Of a stretch of DNA of 36,081 nt, positions 17,009 to 24,999 are shown in pieces. The notes under the pieces were generated by a model, which did not search any database, was not told the origin of the DNA, and was given only the letters and a program-made list of their open reading frames with translations. Each line of letters opens with the position of its first letter. Position 1 is the first letter of the stretch. Position numbers and translations under genes: made by a program. The stretch spans positions 1 through 36,081 of the IMG/VR virus record IMGVR_UViG_3300009703_000049, one strand, 5' to 3'. The DNA comes from a virus.

Positions 17009-18537
17009 TATAATCTAACTCCTGTACTTGTTGTTCTATTTATTTCTCTATTAATCATTGAACCAACCTTTCTTGCTATATCTCTTAATTCAGTATCAGA
17101 TGCACCAACTCTACCGTTTACATGAACATTAATAGTATTACCTATTTTATGATTTGGTGTAACATTTGAACCTGCTTTTAAATTAACTATTTCTGGGCCT
17201 CTTTCACCTACTAAATATTGACCACTATTAGCAACAAAACCACCATCAGCCATAGCAATAGGTTCTCCAATATATGCGGGTTTATCTAAACCTACTTTAT
17301 GTGTTAGATACCTTATAAGTCCTATCGTTTGTGTTGTTGATTGTTTAGTTTGGGAAGTATCAGTTTTATTATCCCACCATTCAATAAAACTCTTATAGAT
17401 ATTATCTAATGCGCTTTCCATCCATATTGGTAAATTAGTGGCTAAGTATGGTAGTCCTGTTTCCACAGCCCAATTTATTAGACTACCAATAGCAGCAACT
17501 AATTGAAATAATAACATACCAACAAATGTTGTAATAGTACCAACAACTGCTGTAAAAATTGCCCATGCTAATTTTGCTAATGCTTTTAGTGTTTCACCAA
17601 TTTTAGCATCGGGGTCTTTAAATAATTGCCAAAATGCATTTGCTCTTTCATAGACCGTAACCCAAAGCGGTTTAATAAATTCCCACCAAGAATTAAATAT
17701 AGCAATTACAGTATCTTTTCTCTTCTCCAGTTTTTTCCAAAACCCAATAATAAATGGCTTTGCTATAATTGCTAATATTATTAATAAAGACCCCCACAGT
17801 AATACTTGTCCCATCACTAATAAACCTCCTTTTAAGAATGACCAAAGCATTTTACCCATACCTGTAATTAATTCTCCTACTTTTGTAAAAGTCCTACCAA
17901 GTTTTTTCCACCTAACCGTAAAAAATTTTTTAATTGGGCCATATTCTATAAATTCTTTTGCTCCCCTTACATTTTTTATTTTTCCTAATCCTCTATCTTT
18001 AGCAAGTTGTAATCTTTCAGTATCTTCAGTATTAAAATTCCACATTGTTCTTCCCCTAATAGAATCTAATAATTCTTCATTAGGAACACTACGTTTAATA
18101 TCCTTCATTTTTTTTGCCTGTACGTCATATGCTTCATTTATTTGTTCTTCTAATCTTGCTCTTGCATATGTTTGACCATACATTGCCTCTAATCCTTTAT
18201 ATATTTCATTATTAGTATCAAGTTCTGAATCTTTTTGTTTTTTAATATCTTCATAAATTTTAACTTCTTTTGCTAAATTTGCTATTTGTTCCATTCTTTG
18301 TTTTCTTTGTTCTATACCTGATTCATTCCATGAAGTTATAGTAATGCCAATTGCTTTAATATAATTTAATTGTTTCCAAAGACCTGTCCCTGAAGCAAAG
18401 CGCATAATAACTTCCATTAGTGGGCCACCTTTGGCCGCTTTACCAAGAGAAGTAACAATATTACTAGCGGGTTCATTTGCATCATGTAATAACTGAACAA
18501 TATTACTCATTGTTTTTTCAGTTTCTTTTAATGACAT
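17008..18537 (-). CDS. Tail tape measure protein
   Basis: 509 aa. The N-terminal half is helical and charged (coiled-coil-like, residues ~75-160), followed by hydrophobic segments at ~230-267 and ~315-355. The C-terminus has the hallmark of many tape measures: YLVGERGPEIVNLKAGSNV (442-460), then a beta segment INVHVNGRV and a closing helix. By the usual ~0.15 nm per residue this implies a tail of about 75 nm. The start shares TAATG with the end of the frameshifted tail chaperone, with GGTGA upstream. It should set tail length, and its membrane segments may help DNA entry. Confidence 0.9.
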   Translation of the reverse strand: MSLKETEKTMSNIVQLLHDANEPASNIVTSLGKAAKGGPLMEVIMRFASGTGLWKQLNYIKAIGITITSWNESGIEQRKQRMEQIANLAKEVKIYEDIKKQKDSELDTNNEIYKGLEAMYGQTYARARLEEQINEAYDVQAKKMKDIKRSVPNEELLDSIRGRTMWNFNTEDTERLQLAKDRGLGKIKNVRGAKEFIEYGPIKKFFTVRWKKLGRTFTKVGELITGMGKMLWSFLKGGLLVMGQVLLWGSLLIILAIIAKPFIIGFWKKLEKRKDTVIAIFNSWWEFIKPLWVTVYERANAFWQLFKDPDAKIGETLKALAKLAWAIFTAVVGTITTFVGMLLFQLVAAIGSLINWAVETGLPYLATNLPIWMESALDNIYKSFIEWWDNKTDTSQTKQSTTQTIGLIRYLTHKVGLDKPAYIGEPIAMADGGFVANSGQYLVGERGPEIVNLKAGSNVTPNHKIGNTINVHVNGRVGASDTELRDIARKVGSMINREINRTTSTGVRL

Positions 18538-19108
18538 TAATTCACCTTCTTTTTCATTTCTTCTGCTTTATATTTTTCTACTTCTGTATGTAATGTTAAG
18601 AAATCTAATACTTTATTGGCTGGCATATCATATATATCCATTGGATTAATCGAAAAGGCTACCGCTAGACTATACACAACAAATAAGGAAGAAATATCGG
18701 GAGATACAGCACCCCCCCTTATTGCTTTCCTTATTGCCCTTTTTTTACTTCATCCCCCTGCGTAAAATCCGCAAGTGGATTTGGTAAAATTTCTTTTAAT
18801 TGATTTCCAACATATTGATTAAGTTTTAGTAACTCAACTGCCGATAGACTTGGTTCAGTTTTTTCAATAAAATTATCCACAATAAACCGATACATTGCAT
18901 TAAGGTCAATATCCATTTCTTGTGTTTTTGGGTTTAATTTCATTACAGAAGCCATAGCCTGTTCAACTTGAAGCCATGTGGGTTCTTTAACCCAAACTTT
19001 CAAGTATTCTTCTTTATCGGGTGAAACCCGCACATACTTTGGTTCATTATCTACTTTAATAAATAAACCACTTTTATCACTTATTGTTTTTCTTTGTCCG
19101 TTTAACAT
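18537..19108 (-). CDS. Tail assembly chaperone, frameshifted long form (GT type), 190 aa
   Basis: A -1 frame opens just after a TGA (bases 18752-18750) and runs without stops to 18537, where its TAA shares TAATG with the tape-measure start. It has no early ATG, and its 67 residues make sense only as an extension of the upstream chaperone: RAIRKAIRGGAVSPDISSLF, then a helical domain SINPMDIYDMPANKVLDFL and a charged helix. A ribosome that slips back one base on A7 (18746-18740) joins 123 residues of the short form to these 67. The layout matches the G/GT pair of lambda-like and many other long-tailed phages, in which the T part binds the tape measure. The coordinates span the fusion; translation re-reads base 18740. 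Confidence 0.8.
18731..19108 (-). CDS. Tail assembly chaperone, short form (G type), 125 aa
   Basis: 125 aa from ATG 19108, which has AGGTGG at 19122-19117 with an 8-nt spacer; a longer reading from GTG 19120 would use part of that site as its start codon. Sequence VWVKEPTWLQVEQAMASVMK and a long helical C-terminal part (LSAVELLKLNQYVGNQLKEIL) fit the chaperone family encoded between tail tube and tape measure. It ends EVKKGQ at TAA 18733-18731, directly after the slippery A7. Most ribosomes should make this form, a minority the fusion. It overlaps a small basic gene by 32 nt. Confidence 0.82.
   Translation of the reverse strand: MLNGQRKTISDKSGLFIKVDNEPKYVRVSPDKEEYLKVWVKEPTWLQVEQAMASVMKLNPKTQEMDIDLNAMYRFIVDNFIEKTEPSLSAVELLKLNQYVGNQLKEILPNPLADFTQGDEVKKGQ
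18734..18758 (-). promoter_or_regulatory. Programmed -1 frameshift site
   Basis: Zero-frame codons are GTA AAA AAA GGG. The heptamer A AAA AAA (18746-18740) lets both tRNAs re-pair after a -1 slip. Only bases 18749-18734 lie between the -1 frame TGA and the zero-frame TAA, so a shift can occur only here. GGGGGA (18758-18753), 6 nt upstream, is placed like the Shine-Dalgarno-like stimulator of dnaX. A G-rich stretch with a G7 run follows about 20 nt downstream and may form a stimulatory structure. Confidence 0.8.
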
Positions 19109-19229
19109 CTTTTTTTCCACCTTCTACTAACTTACTATTTGTAGTGGATTTTGATTTTCTAGGTTTTAATTCTACCTTTTTGGCCTTTTGTTTTTTAATA
19201 TAACGTGCTCTTTTTTCTCGCTTATCCAT
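19077..19229 (-). CDS. Small lysine-rich protein (50 aa)
   Basis: ATG 19229 follows GGTGA (19238-19234) by 4 nt; that GGTGA includes the stop of the tail-tube gene. The product is extremely basic (MDKREKRARYIKKQKAKK, then more Lys/Arg) with no hydrophobic core, so probably disordered. The stop TGA is at 19079-19077, inside the tail chaperone gene. Its tight coupling suggests a real gene; it could bind nucleic acid or an acidic tail component. No homologue recognised. Confidence 0.6.
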   Translation of the reverse strand: MDKREKRARYIKKQKAKKVELKPRKSKSTTNSKLVEGGKKDVKRTKKNNK

Positions 19230-19233
19230 TTAA

Positions 19234-20808
19234 TCACCCTTGAAGAACCCAATGTGTTTTAACAGTACAAGTGTTTAACTTTCTTGGCATAACCGTAGCA
19301 TCAACTGTAATTGCCCCCTTATCATCTGGGATTGTCCAATTACTTGAAGTTAAATGGTAGTCTTGGAATTTCATTAATATTTGTTCTCCATCGTCTTTAT
19401 CAAATTGAATATCAATAGTGCTTGTGCCTGATGCAACTTCCCCTTCTGTAAATAATTCTTGAAATAATTTATCATCAGTAACAATTGCAGTAAAAGTCAA
19501 TTCATAACTTCGTTGTGCGGGTAGTGCAGATTTAATATCCTTTGACCCGATACCAACAAATCTCTTATCCATTAAATTATTATTAATAGTCAAACTTAAT
19601 GCTGTTATTTTTAGATATTGTTGTCCGAATATACTAAAGGAACCACTTGAAAAGAAAAATGGTTCAAGAAATTCTGCATTTGTTGATGATGCAAAATTAA
19701 TTAAAGAACTATTTGTTGATTGACCGCCTCTTGCTTCATATATTTCAATAGTAGTATGTTCATTCAAATTATACACTTCTCTAGTATTTAAATCCATAGT
19801 CATTTTAACTTCTTCATTTTCATTTGCTGTCATAGTTAATGTATTAACTCTATTTCCTCTAGCAACTCTAATAAAAGTATTAGTTTCTGTGGCTTCGCCT
19901 TCTGTGGTTAATGTACTAGGGTCTTTTGCCAGCGATTGTTCAAGAGCAAATGATGGTAAATCTTCTCCATTATTTTCTACAAATCTATATTCAATATGGT
20001 GGTCAATAGTTCCTGAACTAATAATGGGGCTTCGTAATAATTCCATATCAGCCCTAGCATCTTGACCTTTTAATAGGGGAGGAAGTAATACTTTATTAGC
20101 ATTTGATTTATAGAAAAATGGTCCAGTATCAGTATGTTCATCAATAACATGGTCTGATGCTGCACCGGCATTTCCAGCATCAATATAAAAACTACTTACA
20201 GTATTTCCTGTAAAATCATCAGTAGGAATATCATCTACTAAAGTAGCAGTAATTTGGTCACATTTTCCTAAAGCATAATAAAGCCAAGCACCATGATTAG
20301 CAATTAAATTAACATTACCACCAGAAGCAGTTTTAATTCCCTTATATTGGTGTGTCCAATTTCTTGAACTACCCAATGAGAGATTTAATTGTTTCATTTC
20401 AACATCAACATTAGGAAATGTTCCTGTTTCTACTAATCCTAACCAATTATCAGCATTTAATCTAGTTGTTGTACTAGTTTTTTCTCCAAAACAAGGTGCG
20501 CCATAACTTCTAATAATAAAATAATCAGTAGCGGCTAAAGTAACAGCAGGAGAAAAATCAATTGTATGTTGCCCATTAGAAGTTATAATAAGTGCTTCTT
20601 TAAAAGCATTATTAGTATCATATCTATCTATAACACACCCAACATAAATATTGGGACATAAAAGAACATCTGCTGTTAAATCACCATGCATAGTTATTTG
20701 AGATACACTAGAACCAGAACTACCATCGGTTTTAATGTATAAATCCACTTCAGGCACAAATGTTAAACTTGCGCCGCTTCCTAAAAATATATCTGTATTT
20801 ACTGCCAT
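19234..20808 (-). CDS. Probable major tail tube protein
   Basis: 524 aa. Beta-rich with an N-terminus AVNTDIFLGSGASLTFVPEV and a middle segment NWTHQYKGIKTASGGNVNLI then YYALG, close to the '(K)G...G-x-x-n-x-x-n-x-x-x-ll-x-x-aLG' pattern of phage tail tube proteins. It precedes the tail chaperone pair, the usual place of the major tail protein. It is longer than a simple tube protein (about 150-350 aa), so it probably carries extra surface domains. No sheath gene is present near it, so the tail should be non-contractile. Confidence 0.7.
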   Translation of the reverse strand: MAVNTDIFLGSGASLTFVPEVDLYIKTDGSSGSSVSQITMHGDLTADVLLCPNIYVGCVIDRYDTNNAFKEALIITSNGQHTIDFSPAVTLAATDYFIIRSYGAPCFGEKTSTTTRLNADNWLGLVETGTFPNVDVEMKQLNLSLGSSRNWTHQYKGIKTASGGNVNLIANHGAWLYYALGKCDQITATLVDDIPTDDFTGNTVSSFYIDAGNAGAASDHVIDEHTDTGPFFYKSNANKVLLPPLLKGQDARADMELLRSPIISSGTIDHHIEYRFVENNGEDLPSFALEQSLAKDPSTLTTEGEATETNTFIRVARGNRVNTLTMTANENEEVKMTMDLNTREVYNLNEHTTIEIYEARGGQSTNSSLINFASSTNAEFLEPFFFSSGSFSIFGQQYLKITALSLTINNNLMDKRFVGIGSKDIKSALPAQRSYELTFTAIVTDDKLFQELFTEGEVASGTSTIDIQFDKDDGEQILMKFQDYHLTSSNWTIPDDKGAITVDATVMPRKLNTCTVKTHWVLQG

Positions 20809-20842
20809 ATTTATTCACATCTCCCGTTATTATACAAACGGA

Positions 20843-21409
20843 CTAAGGTAGGGATTGTGCAAACTTTTTCATTTCAATTGTTATTTTATATCCAAATATT
20901 CTTTTATTTCTATCATTTGATTCTGTTCGGGAACCTAAGTGAATTTGATTGATTTTAAGGGCATCTCCGCTAATAGTTACAGTTGCGCCCTTCCTGTTCG
21001 CTTCAAGCCTATGTCGTGCTATCTTATATAGACTTTCCAATCTATCCCTCGCAAAGTTTGCATCAGACGCCCCTCTATCATCTTGGATTGTTCTAATATG
21101 TATTGTAAGACTATAAACTTCATCTCTAATATCCCAACTAATAGTAGGGTAATTAATTGTTTGAGAGTTCTCAAATACCACAATTAAATCTGAAGTAGTA
21201 CTTCCTGTTGCATTAGACATATCATATCTTAATGCAGTATTTTTATTCATATTACGAATATCAATAATTGTTGGTGTAACTTGATGGCCCGAAGTTCCAG
21301 CCGCAGTAGCAGAACCAGCCCAAGTATTAGTACCAGAATAATCTGATTGAGTAATATTTGTGCCTTTAAGCAATTCCACTAGATAAGTTACTTCATCCAA
21401 ATATATCAT
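20843..21409 (-). CDS. Tail terminator/completion-like protein
   Basis: 188 aa. The N-terminal ~70 residues are variable; then SDLIVVFENSQTI, then SLTIHIRTIQDD ... ARDRLESLYKIARHRLEANR, and a final strand FGYKITIEMKKFA. The alpha/beta order and the place between neck proteins and tail tube match tail terminator (gpU-like) proteins. Two starts are possible: ATG 21409 (ATGA overlap, but with GAGGAG directly touching it) or TTG 21400 (the same GAGGAG at 9 nt). The first residues read MIYLDE, strikingly like the MIYLVE of the next gene upstream. Confidence 0.62.
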   Translation of the reverse strand: MIYLDEVTYLVELLKGTNITQSDYSGTNTWAGSATAAGTSGHQVTPTIIDIRNMNKNTALRYDMSNATGSTTSDLIVVFENSQTINYPTISWDIRDEVYSLTIHIRTIQDDRGASDANFARDRLESLYKIARHRLEANRKGATVTISGDALKINQIHLGSRTESNDRNKRIFGYKITIEMKKFAQSLP

Positions 21410-21954
21410 CTCCTCATTAATTTAGTAATCATTTCTCTTATGGCATTATTATATATCTTTGAGTATAAATTATTTCCTTTAACATGATATGTTGATGAAG
21501 AGTCATCTAAATTAAATCCACCTAAATCTCCCCACATTGATTCAATGGCTACCCTATAATTATTATTTGCTTCAGGCAACCTTGCAGTAATTTCATTAAA
21601 TACCATTCTAAATGCCTTTCTTCTAATATTATTAACTAAATCAGCCCAACCTGCATCAGTAAGATTACCTAATTCATCTCGCTCTAAATCTACATTAGGT
21701 TCATTAATTTCATTAATTTTATTTTGTGCAGCATGAATTGCCTCATGGGAAATCCTATCTCCCATTATTTCAATTGCTTCTTCTTCACTAAGGTCATAAT
21801 CTCCTTCACCGACATCATCTAATAATTGCTTAAAATTAGTTAAATTCATTTTTATCTTATCTTCTGCTGTATTATATACACCATATCTTCTAGGTCTATT
21901 AGGGTCATATCTAAAATCAACATCAGTTTTAACTATAGAAAACCATTCAACCAA
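21406..21954 (-). CDS. Neck protein with HExxH motif (putative metallopeptidase)
   Basis: 182 aa from TTG 21954, which has GGTGA 5 nt upstream. An in-frame GTG at 21963 uses part of that site and seems less likely; the gene at 27572 shows that TTG starts occur in this genome. A helix contains ISHEAIHAAQ, a full HExxH zinc-peptidase motif (H70, E71, H74 counting from TTG), following a strand DKIKMNLTNF as in gluzincin folds. The third metal ligand is not certain. The rest is helical (NNIRRKAFRMVFNEITARL). In neck position one expects a gp10-like connector, so the protein may be a connector with a peptidase domain, or the motif may be fortuitous. Confidence 0.55.
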   Translation of the reverse strand: MVEWFSIVKTDVDFRYDPNRPRRYGVYNTAEDKIKMNLTNFKQLLDDVGEGDYDLSEEEAIEIMGDRISHEAIHAAQNKINEINEPNVDLERDELGNLTDAGWADLVNNIRRKAFRMVFNEITARLPEANNNYRVAIESMWGDLGGFNLDDSSSTYHVKGNNLYSKIYNNAIREMITKLMRR

Positions 21955-22159
21955 ATATATCACCTAAATCTTCATTTAATTTTTTAGCCAATTCTTCTGA
22001 AACACGTCTTTCTGCTTCTTCTGCAATATAATCTTCTGAAAGGGCTAAACTAGGATTAATTAAACCAATTAAATATTCTTGTTCTTTAACAATAGCAAAT
22101 AATTCATTATATCTTTTCCTAACCCATTTGGCATAATTTATAGAAGGGCCAAAAACCAT
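21947..22159 (-). CDS. Small helical protein with MVFG N-terminus (70 aa)
   Basis: I use ATG 22159 with GTGAT just upstream; an in-frame TTG at 22171 would overlap the previous stop. Begins MVFGPSINYAKWVRKRYNEL and continues as a mostly helical chain with an acidic end (AEEAERRVSEELAKKLNEDL). The MVFG start is shared with two other proteins of the operon (24999 and 26500 starts). It lies in the neck region and is probably a minor structural or assembly protein; function unknown. Confidence 0.6.
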   Translation of the reverse strand: MVFGPSINYAKWVRKRYNELFAIVKEQEYLIGLINPSLALSEDYIAEEAERRVSEELAKKLNEDLGDIFG

Positions 22160-22163
22160 ATTA

Positions 22164-23261
22164 TCACTCAATTAAGAATATAGTTTCTTTCATATTGTCA
22201 AGTATTTCTTTAGATTCTGCCTTAAGTAAATCATATTTACTCTTAATATCAATTTGTGCGCCGGTATCAGCAATTAATACTGTTGAATCATCATGCCTTA
22301 GTATTTCACACGCAGTAAGTTTAGTAGCCGCATCAGTAATAATACCCGGAACTCTATAACTACCTGCCATATAAGTAACTTTAACTGATTGTCTTTCTAA
22401 ATAGGGGAAATTCTTTCTAAAGAAAACCTTACCATCAGATTCAATCATCCAAAAATCACCAAGACGGCGCATTTCTTCTCTATCAGTAAAATCTATTTTA
22501 GATAATCCTGAACCACTAATATCAATTTCACTATTTACACCATCTTCTCCTACTAATAATGAAGAAATAACAACCTTAGCAGAATTACCTTCATAATCTA
22601 CCGTAGCATAAAAATAGTCTGAAATATTAACAGCACTTGCGCCATCTTGTAATGATTTTGCAGCAGTAGCACCTGTTATGTTTGCAGTTTTTGCAGGATA
22701 TGTTTCATTAATTAATGCCACTAATTCTTCAGCAGCAGTTTTATTACCATAAGTAGAATTAAATGTTGAATCAGTAGCACCAGCAGTTAAAGTAAATACT
22801 CTTGATGTTCCCGACCATCCCGGAACTCTTAATGTTATAGAAGTTACATTAGTATAATCATTAATAGTAACAGAAGCAGTTGCAGATGCTAAATCAGTCC
22901 AAGAATTACCCTGCCAAACTTCTAACCTAATCATTTTCCTAATATATGGAGAATGTAGTTGAATAAATCCAACATAATCATTCCAATATAAAGGGTAATT
23001 TAATAATATTCCACTAAAATTAAAATTGTGTACTTCATTTATATAAAGAACTGGTCGCCAAGAATTATCTGTAATTTCATCAATATAATCTTCTGTCCTT
23101 TTAATAAATTGCCCCACTTGTGCATGGGTTGGGTTTGTGCTTGCACCAAAGGTAGGTATTTGTAATAAATCAGCCACTAATGTAGAATTGGTATAATATC
23201 CTTGTCCCGTAGCATAATTAGGGGCAATCGCAGTATAGTCAGATGGTGAGGAATATTTCAT
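22164..23261 (-). CDS. Head-tail connector / adaptor protein (HK97 gp6-like)
   Basis: 365 aa. The N-terminus LVADLLQIPTFGASTNPTHA, then FIKRTEDYIDEITDNSWR, is the helical start of head-completion adaptors (helices with 'T..QV...I..A...I...T...W'). The C-terminal part (VKVTYMAGSYRVPGIITDAA, then a helical end) is also typical. Between them is an inserted beta-rich region (~130-270: TNVTSITLRVPGWSG...) not found in short members. The protein should form the ring below the portal. Starts ATGA-overlapped with its upstream neighbour. Confidence 0.72.
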   Translation of the reverse strand: MKYSSPSDYTAIAPNYATGQGYYTNSTLVADLLQIPTFGASTNPTHAQVGQFIKRTEDYIDEITDNSWRPVLYINEVHNFNFSGILLNYPLYWNDYVGFIQLHSPYIRKMIRLEVWQGNSWTDLASATASVTINDYTNVTSITLRVPGWSGTSRVFTLTAGATDSTFNSTYGNKTAAEELVALINETYPAKTANITGATAAKSLQDGASAVNISDYFYATVDYEGNSAKVVISSLLVGEDGVNSEIDISGSGLSKIDFTDREEMRRLGDFWMIESDGKVFFRKNFPYLERQSVKVTYMAGSYRVPGIITDAATKLTACEILRHDDSTVLIADTGAQIDIKSKYDLLKAESKEILDNMKETIFLIE

Positions 23262-24349
23262 GTTAACGACCTTATAGCACTTTCTAATTTTTTAATGTTT
23301 GCTTGGATTTTTTCAATTAAATCAACTCTATATGTAAGAATTATATTTTGTGATGCTTGTGTTTCAGGAACACTAGGAACTGGTAAATCACCTATAGGTT
23401 TTCTAGTAAATGCTCTTGGTTCAAATGATTCAGATGAAATAGGAATATTAATTACTTTACTGGTAGTTTTACCTTTTATATTATAAAATAAAGTAATATC
23501 TTTTTTTGCTTCTTTACCCCCTTTTGTTAAATAATTAATTTCTGCATTACTTGTAAGAAGAAAACTAGTAACATATTTAGGATTTAATATTGCGTGATTA
23601 TTACTATCACTTTTAATACTTTCATAAATTAGTTTTTTAATATCATGGTCTAAAGTTTTATTTTGCCTTCCTTGTAATATGTCCATCGGTTTAAATTTTA
23701 TTTTCCCTTCTAAATTAAAATTATTATTCATTTTTTCATATTCAGGCTGATTAACCCCTAATGCTTTTAATTCATCTTCATTATCTTGCTTAGTTTCATT
23801 ATAATTCATATTAATATCAAAACTAATTGTTAATTCTTTTGGGTTATCAGTAAAATTATTAATTATATCACCATCAATAGGTGTTAAAAACTCTTCAAAT
23901 GATTGAATATATGTATCATCCATAATTTTTTTTGCACTTCTTCTAGTTTCTGAAGTACCAATAGGTTGCATTTTAAATTCTCTTAATTTATCTCCCATTT
24001 CATTTAATATAATATCTTCATAATTACCTAATCTTTGTCCTTTAGTATATTCCATATCTTTTAATGCTTTTTTAAGTGAAGTCTCTTTTATTTGTGTTAA
24101 TTGATTTAAAAATATTTGTTTAGCCTCATTAACATTATCTTCATAATTTTCATCTACTTTATTAGGGAAATCTCTAATTTCTTCTGGTAAATTAATTACA
24201 TCACCTAAATTTCTTCTATTAATTCGTGTATCTTTACCACCCCATACACTACCTACAACATATCTCATCATATCAGTATAAATGGTTCCCTCATTATCTG
24301 ATAGGTCAATTGACCCTTTAGAAGCAGGAAACCAAATATAATATGTCAT
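23258..24349 (-). CDS. Hypothetical neck-region protein (363 aa)
   Basis: I choose ATG 24349 because it forms an ATGA overlap with the previous stop; a GTG at 24358 is possible. Mainly charged and helical over residues ~60-190 (NEAKQIFLNQLTQIKET...), then a mixed beta region (LTISFDINMNYN, KDITLFYNIKGKTTSK) and a proline-containing stretch (IGDLPVPSVPETQAS) before a last helix. No family recognised. Its place between the MVFG protein and the adaptor suggests a virion or assembly protein. Confidence 0.6.
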   Translation of the reverse strand: MTYYIWFPASKGSIDLSDNEGTIYTDMMRYVVGSVWGGKDTRINRRNLGDVINLPEEIRDFPNKVDENYEDNVNEAKQIFLNQLTQIKETSLKKALKDMEYTKGQRLGNYEDIILNEMGDKLREFKMQPIGTSETRRSAKKIMDDTYIQSFEEFLTPIDGDIINNFTDNPKELTISFDINMNYNETKQDNEDELKALGVNQPEYEKMNNNFNLEGKIKFKPMDILQGRQNKTLDHDIKKLIYESIKSDSNNHAILNPKYVTSFLLTSNAEINYLTKGGKEAKKDITLFYNIKGKTTSKVINIPISSESFEPRAFTRKPIGDLPVPSVPETQASQNIILTYRVDLIEKIQANIKKLESAIRSLT

Positions 24350-24999
24350 GCCAGCCACTTAGCCCATGCCGCAACTTTACCTATATTTTGTGCTAAATGT
24401 ACTCCACCCGTAGGAGCAGTATAAGTCATTTGTCCGTTTTGTGGGTCTATCCAATATGGATTATTCATTTGGTCATACCCTACGGGTGGAACAGGATAAC
24501 CTGATTGATTAGCAAAAGAACCCGCAGGTTGGCCCTGTGGAGCCACCATTGTTTGCATTTGCGGTTGAGTCTGCCCAACCATATTTCCACCGCTTGAGGG
24601 AGCGAATCCTTGCGATTCTAAATACTGTTGTTTAGCCATTTTTCGCTGTAAAACCACTTCTTCATTTAGAGCAGTACCTAACATTTTTTGAATATCTAAA
24701 TCAATGTTTTCTTGAGTAATAGATTCATATTCTTTAAGTACACCATCAACTAACTTAATATGCCCGGAAGTAGTTTCTGTTCTAAATTCTAATTTAACTA
24801 ACATTTGGGACATTACTCTTTCCACTACATCTTCTATAAGTTTTTCAAATGTTATTAAAAATGCTTCACCATGATATTGTAAAAATTCTTCAACATGATT
24901 ATCCTGTAAAGTTAATAAATTATTAACTGTTTTAAAATTCTGTTGTTGTGTGTCCTGCACAGCCCTAAAGACCGTTCTATTACTCGTTCCAAAAACCAT
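24346..24999 (-). CDS. Hypothetical protein with MVFG N-terminus and Pro/Gln/Gly-rich C-terminus (217 aa)
   Basis: Starts MVFGTSNRTVFRAVQDTQQQ. Residues 1-130 are amphipathic helices (LIEDVVERVMSQMLVKLEF). Residues ~135-200 are low complexity, rich in Gln, Pro, Gly and Met with PxGQP and PPVGYDQMNNPYWID segments, probably disordered, before a short final helix (IGKVAAWAKWLA) that is amphipathic and could touch a membrane. TAATG overlap with the zinc protein upstream. Part of the gene group around the GTPase; function unknown. Confidence 0.6.
   Translation of the reverse strand: MVFGTSNRTVFRAVQDTQQQNFKTVNNLLTLQDNHVEEFLQYHGEAFLITFEKLIEDVVERVMSQMLVKLEFRTETTSGHIKLVDGVLKEYESITQENIDLDIQKMLGTALNEEVVLQRKMAKQQYLESQGFAPSSGGNMVGQTQPQMQTMVAPQGQPAGSFANQSGYPVPPVGYDQMNNPYWIDPQNGQMTYTAPTGGVHLAQNIGKVAAWAKWLA

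Noticed and set aside
19109-19122. A second slippery A7 site in the small lysine-rich gene
   Set aside because: A -1 shift there reaches a stop within three codons; the run is better explained as the spacer between AGGTGG and the chaperone ATG.
17008-20808. Contractile (myovirus) tail
   Set aside because: No sheath gene between neck and tube, and the tape measure is preceded by a G/GT-type chaperone pair, which fits a non-contractile long tail better.
20820-20845. Small inverted repeat (CCGTT ... AACGG) between the tail tube and terminator genes
   Set aside because: Only 5 bp, no T tract, and it overlaps the likely leader of the tube gene; too weak to call a terminator or operator.
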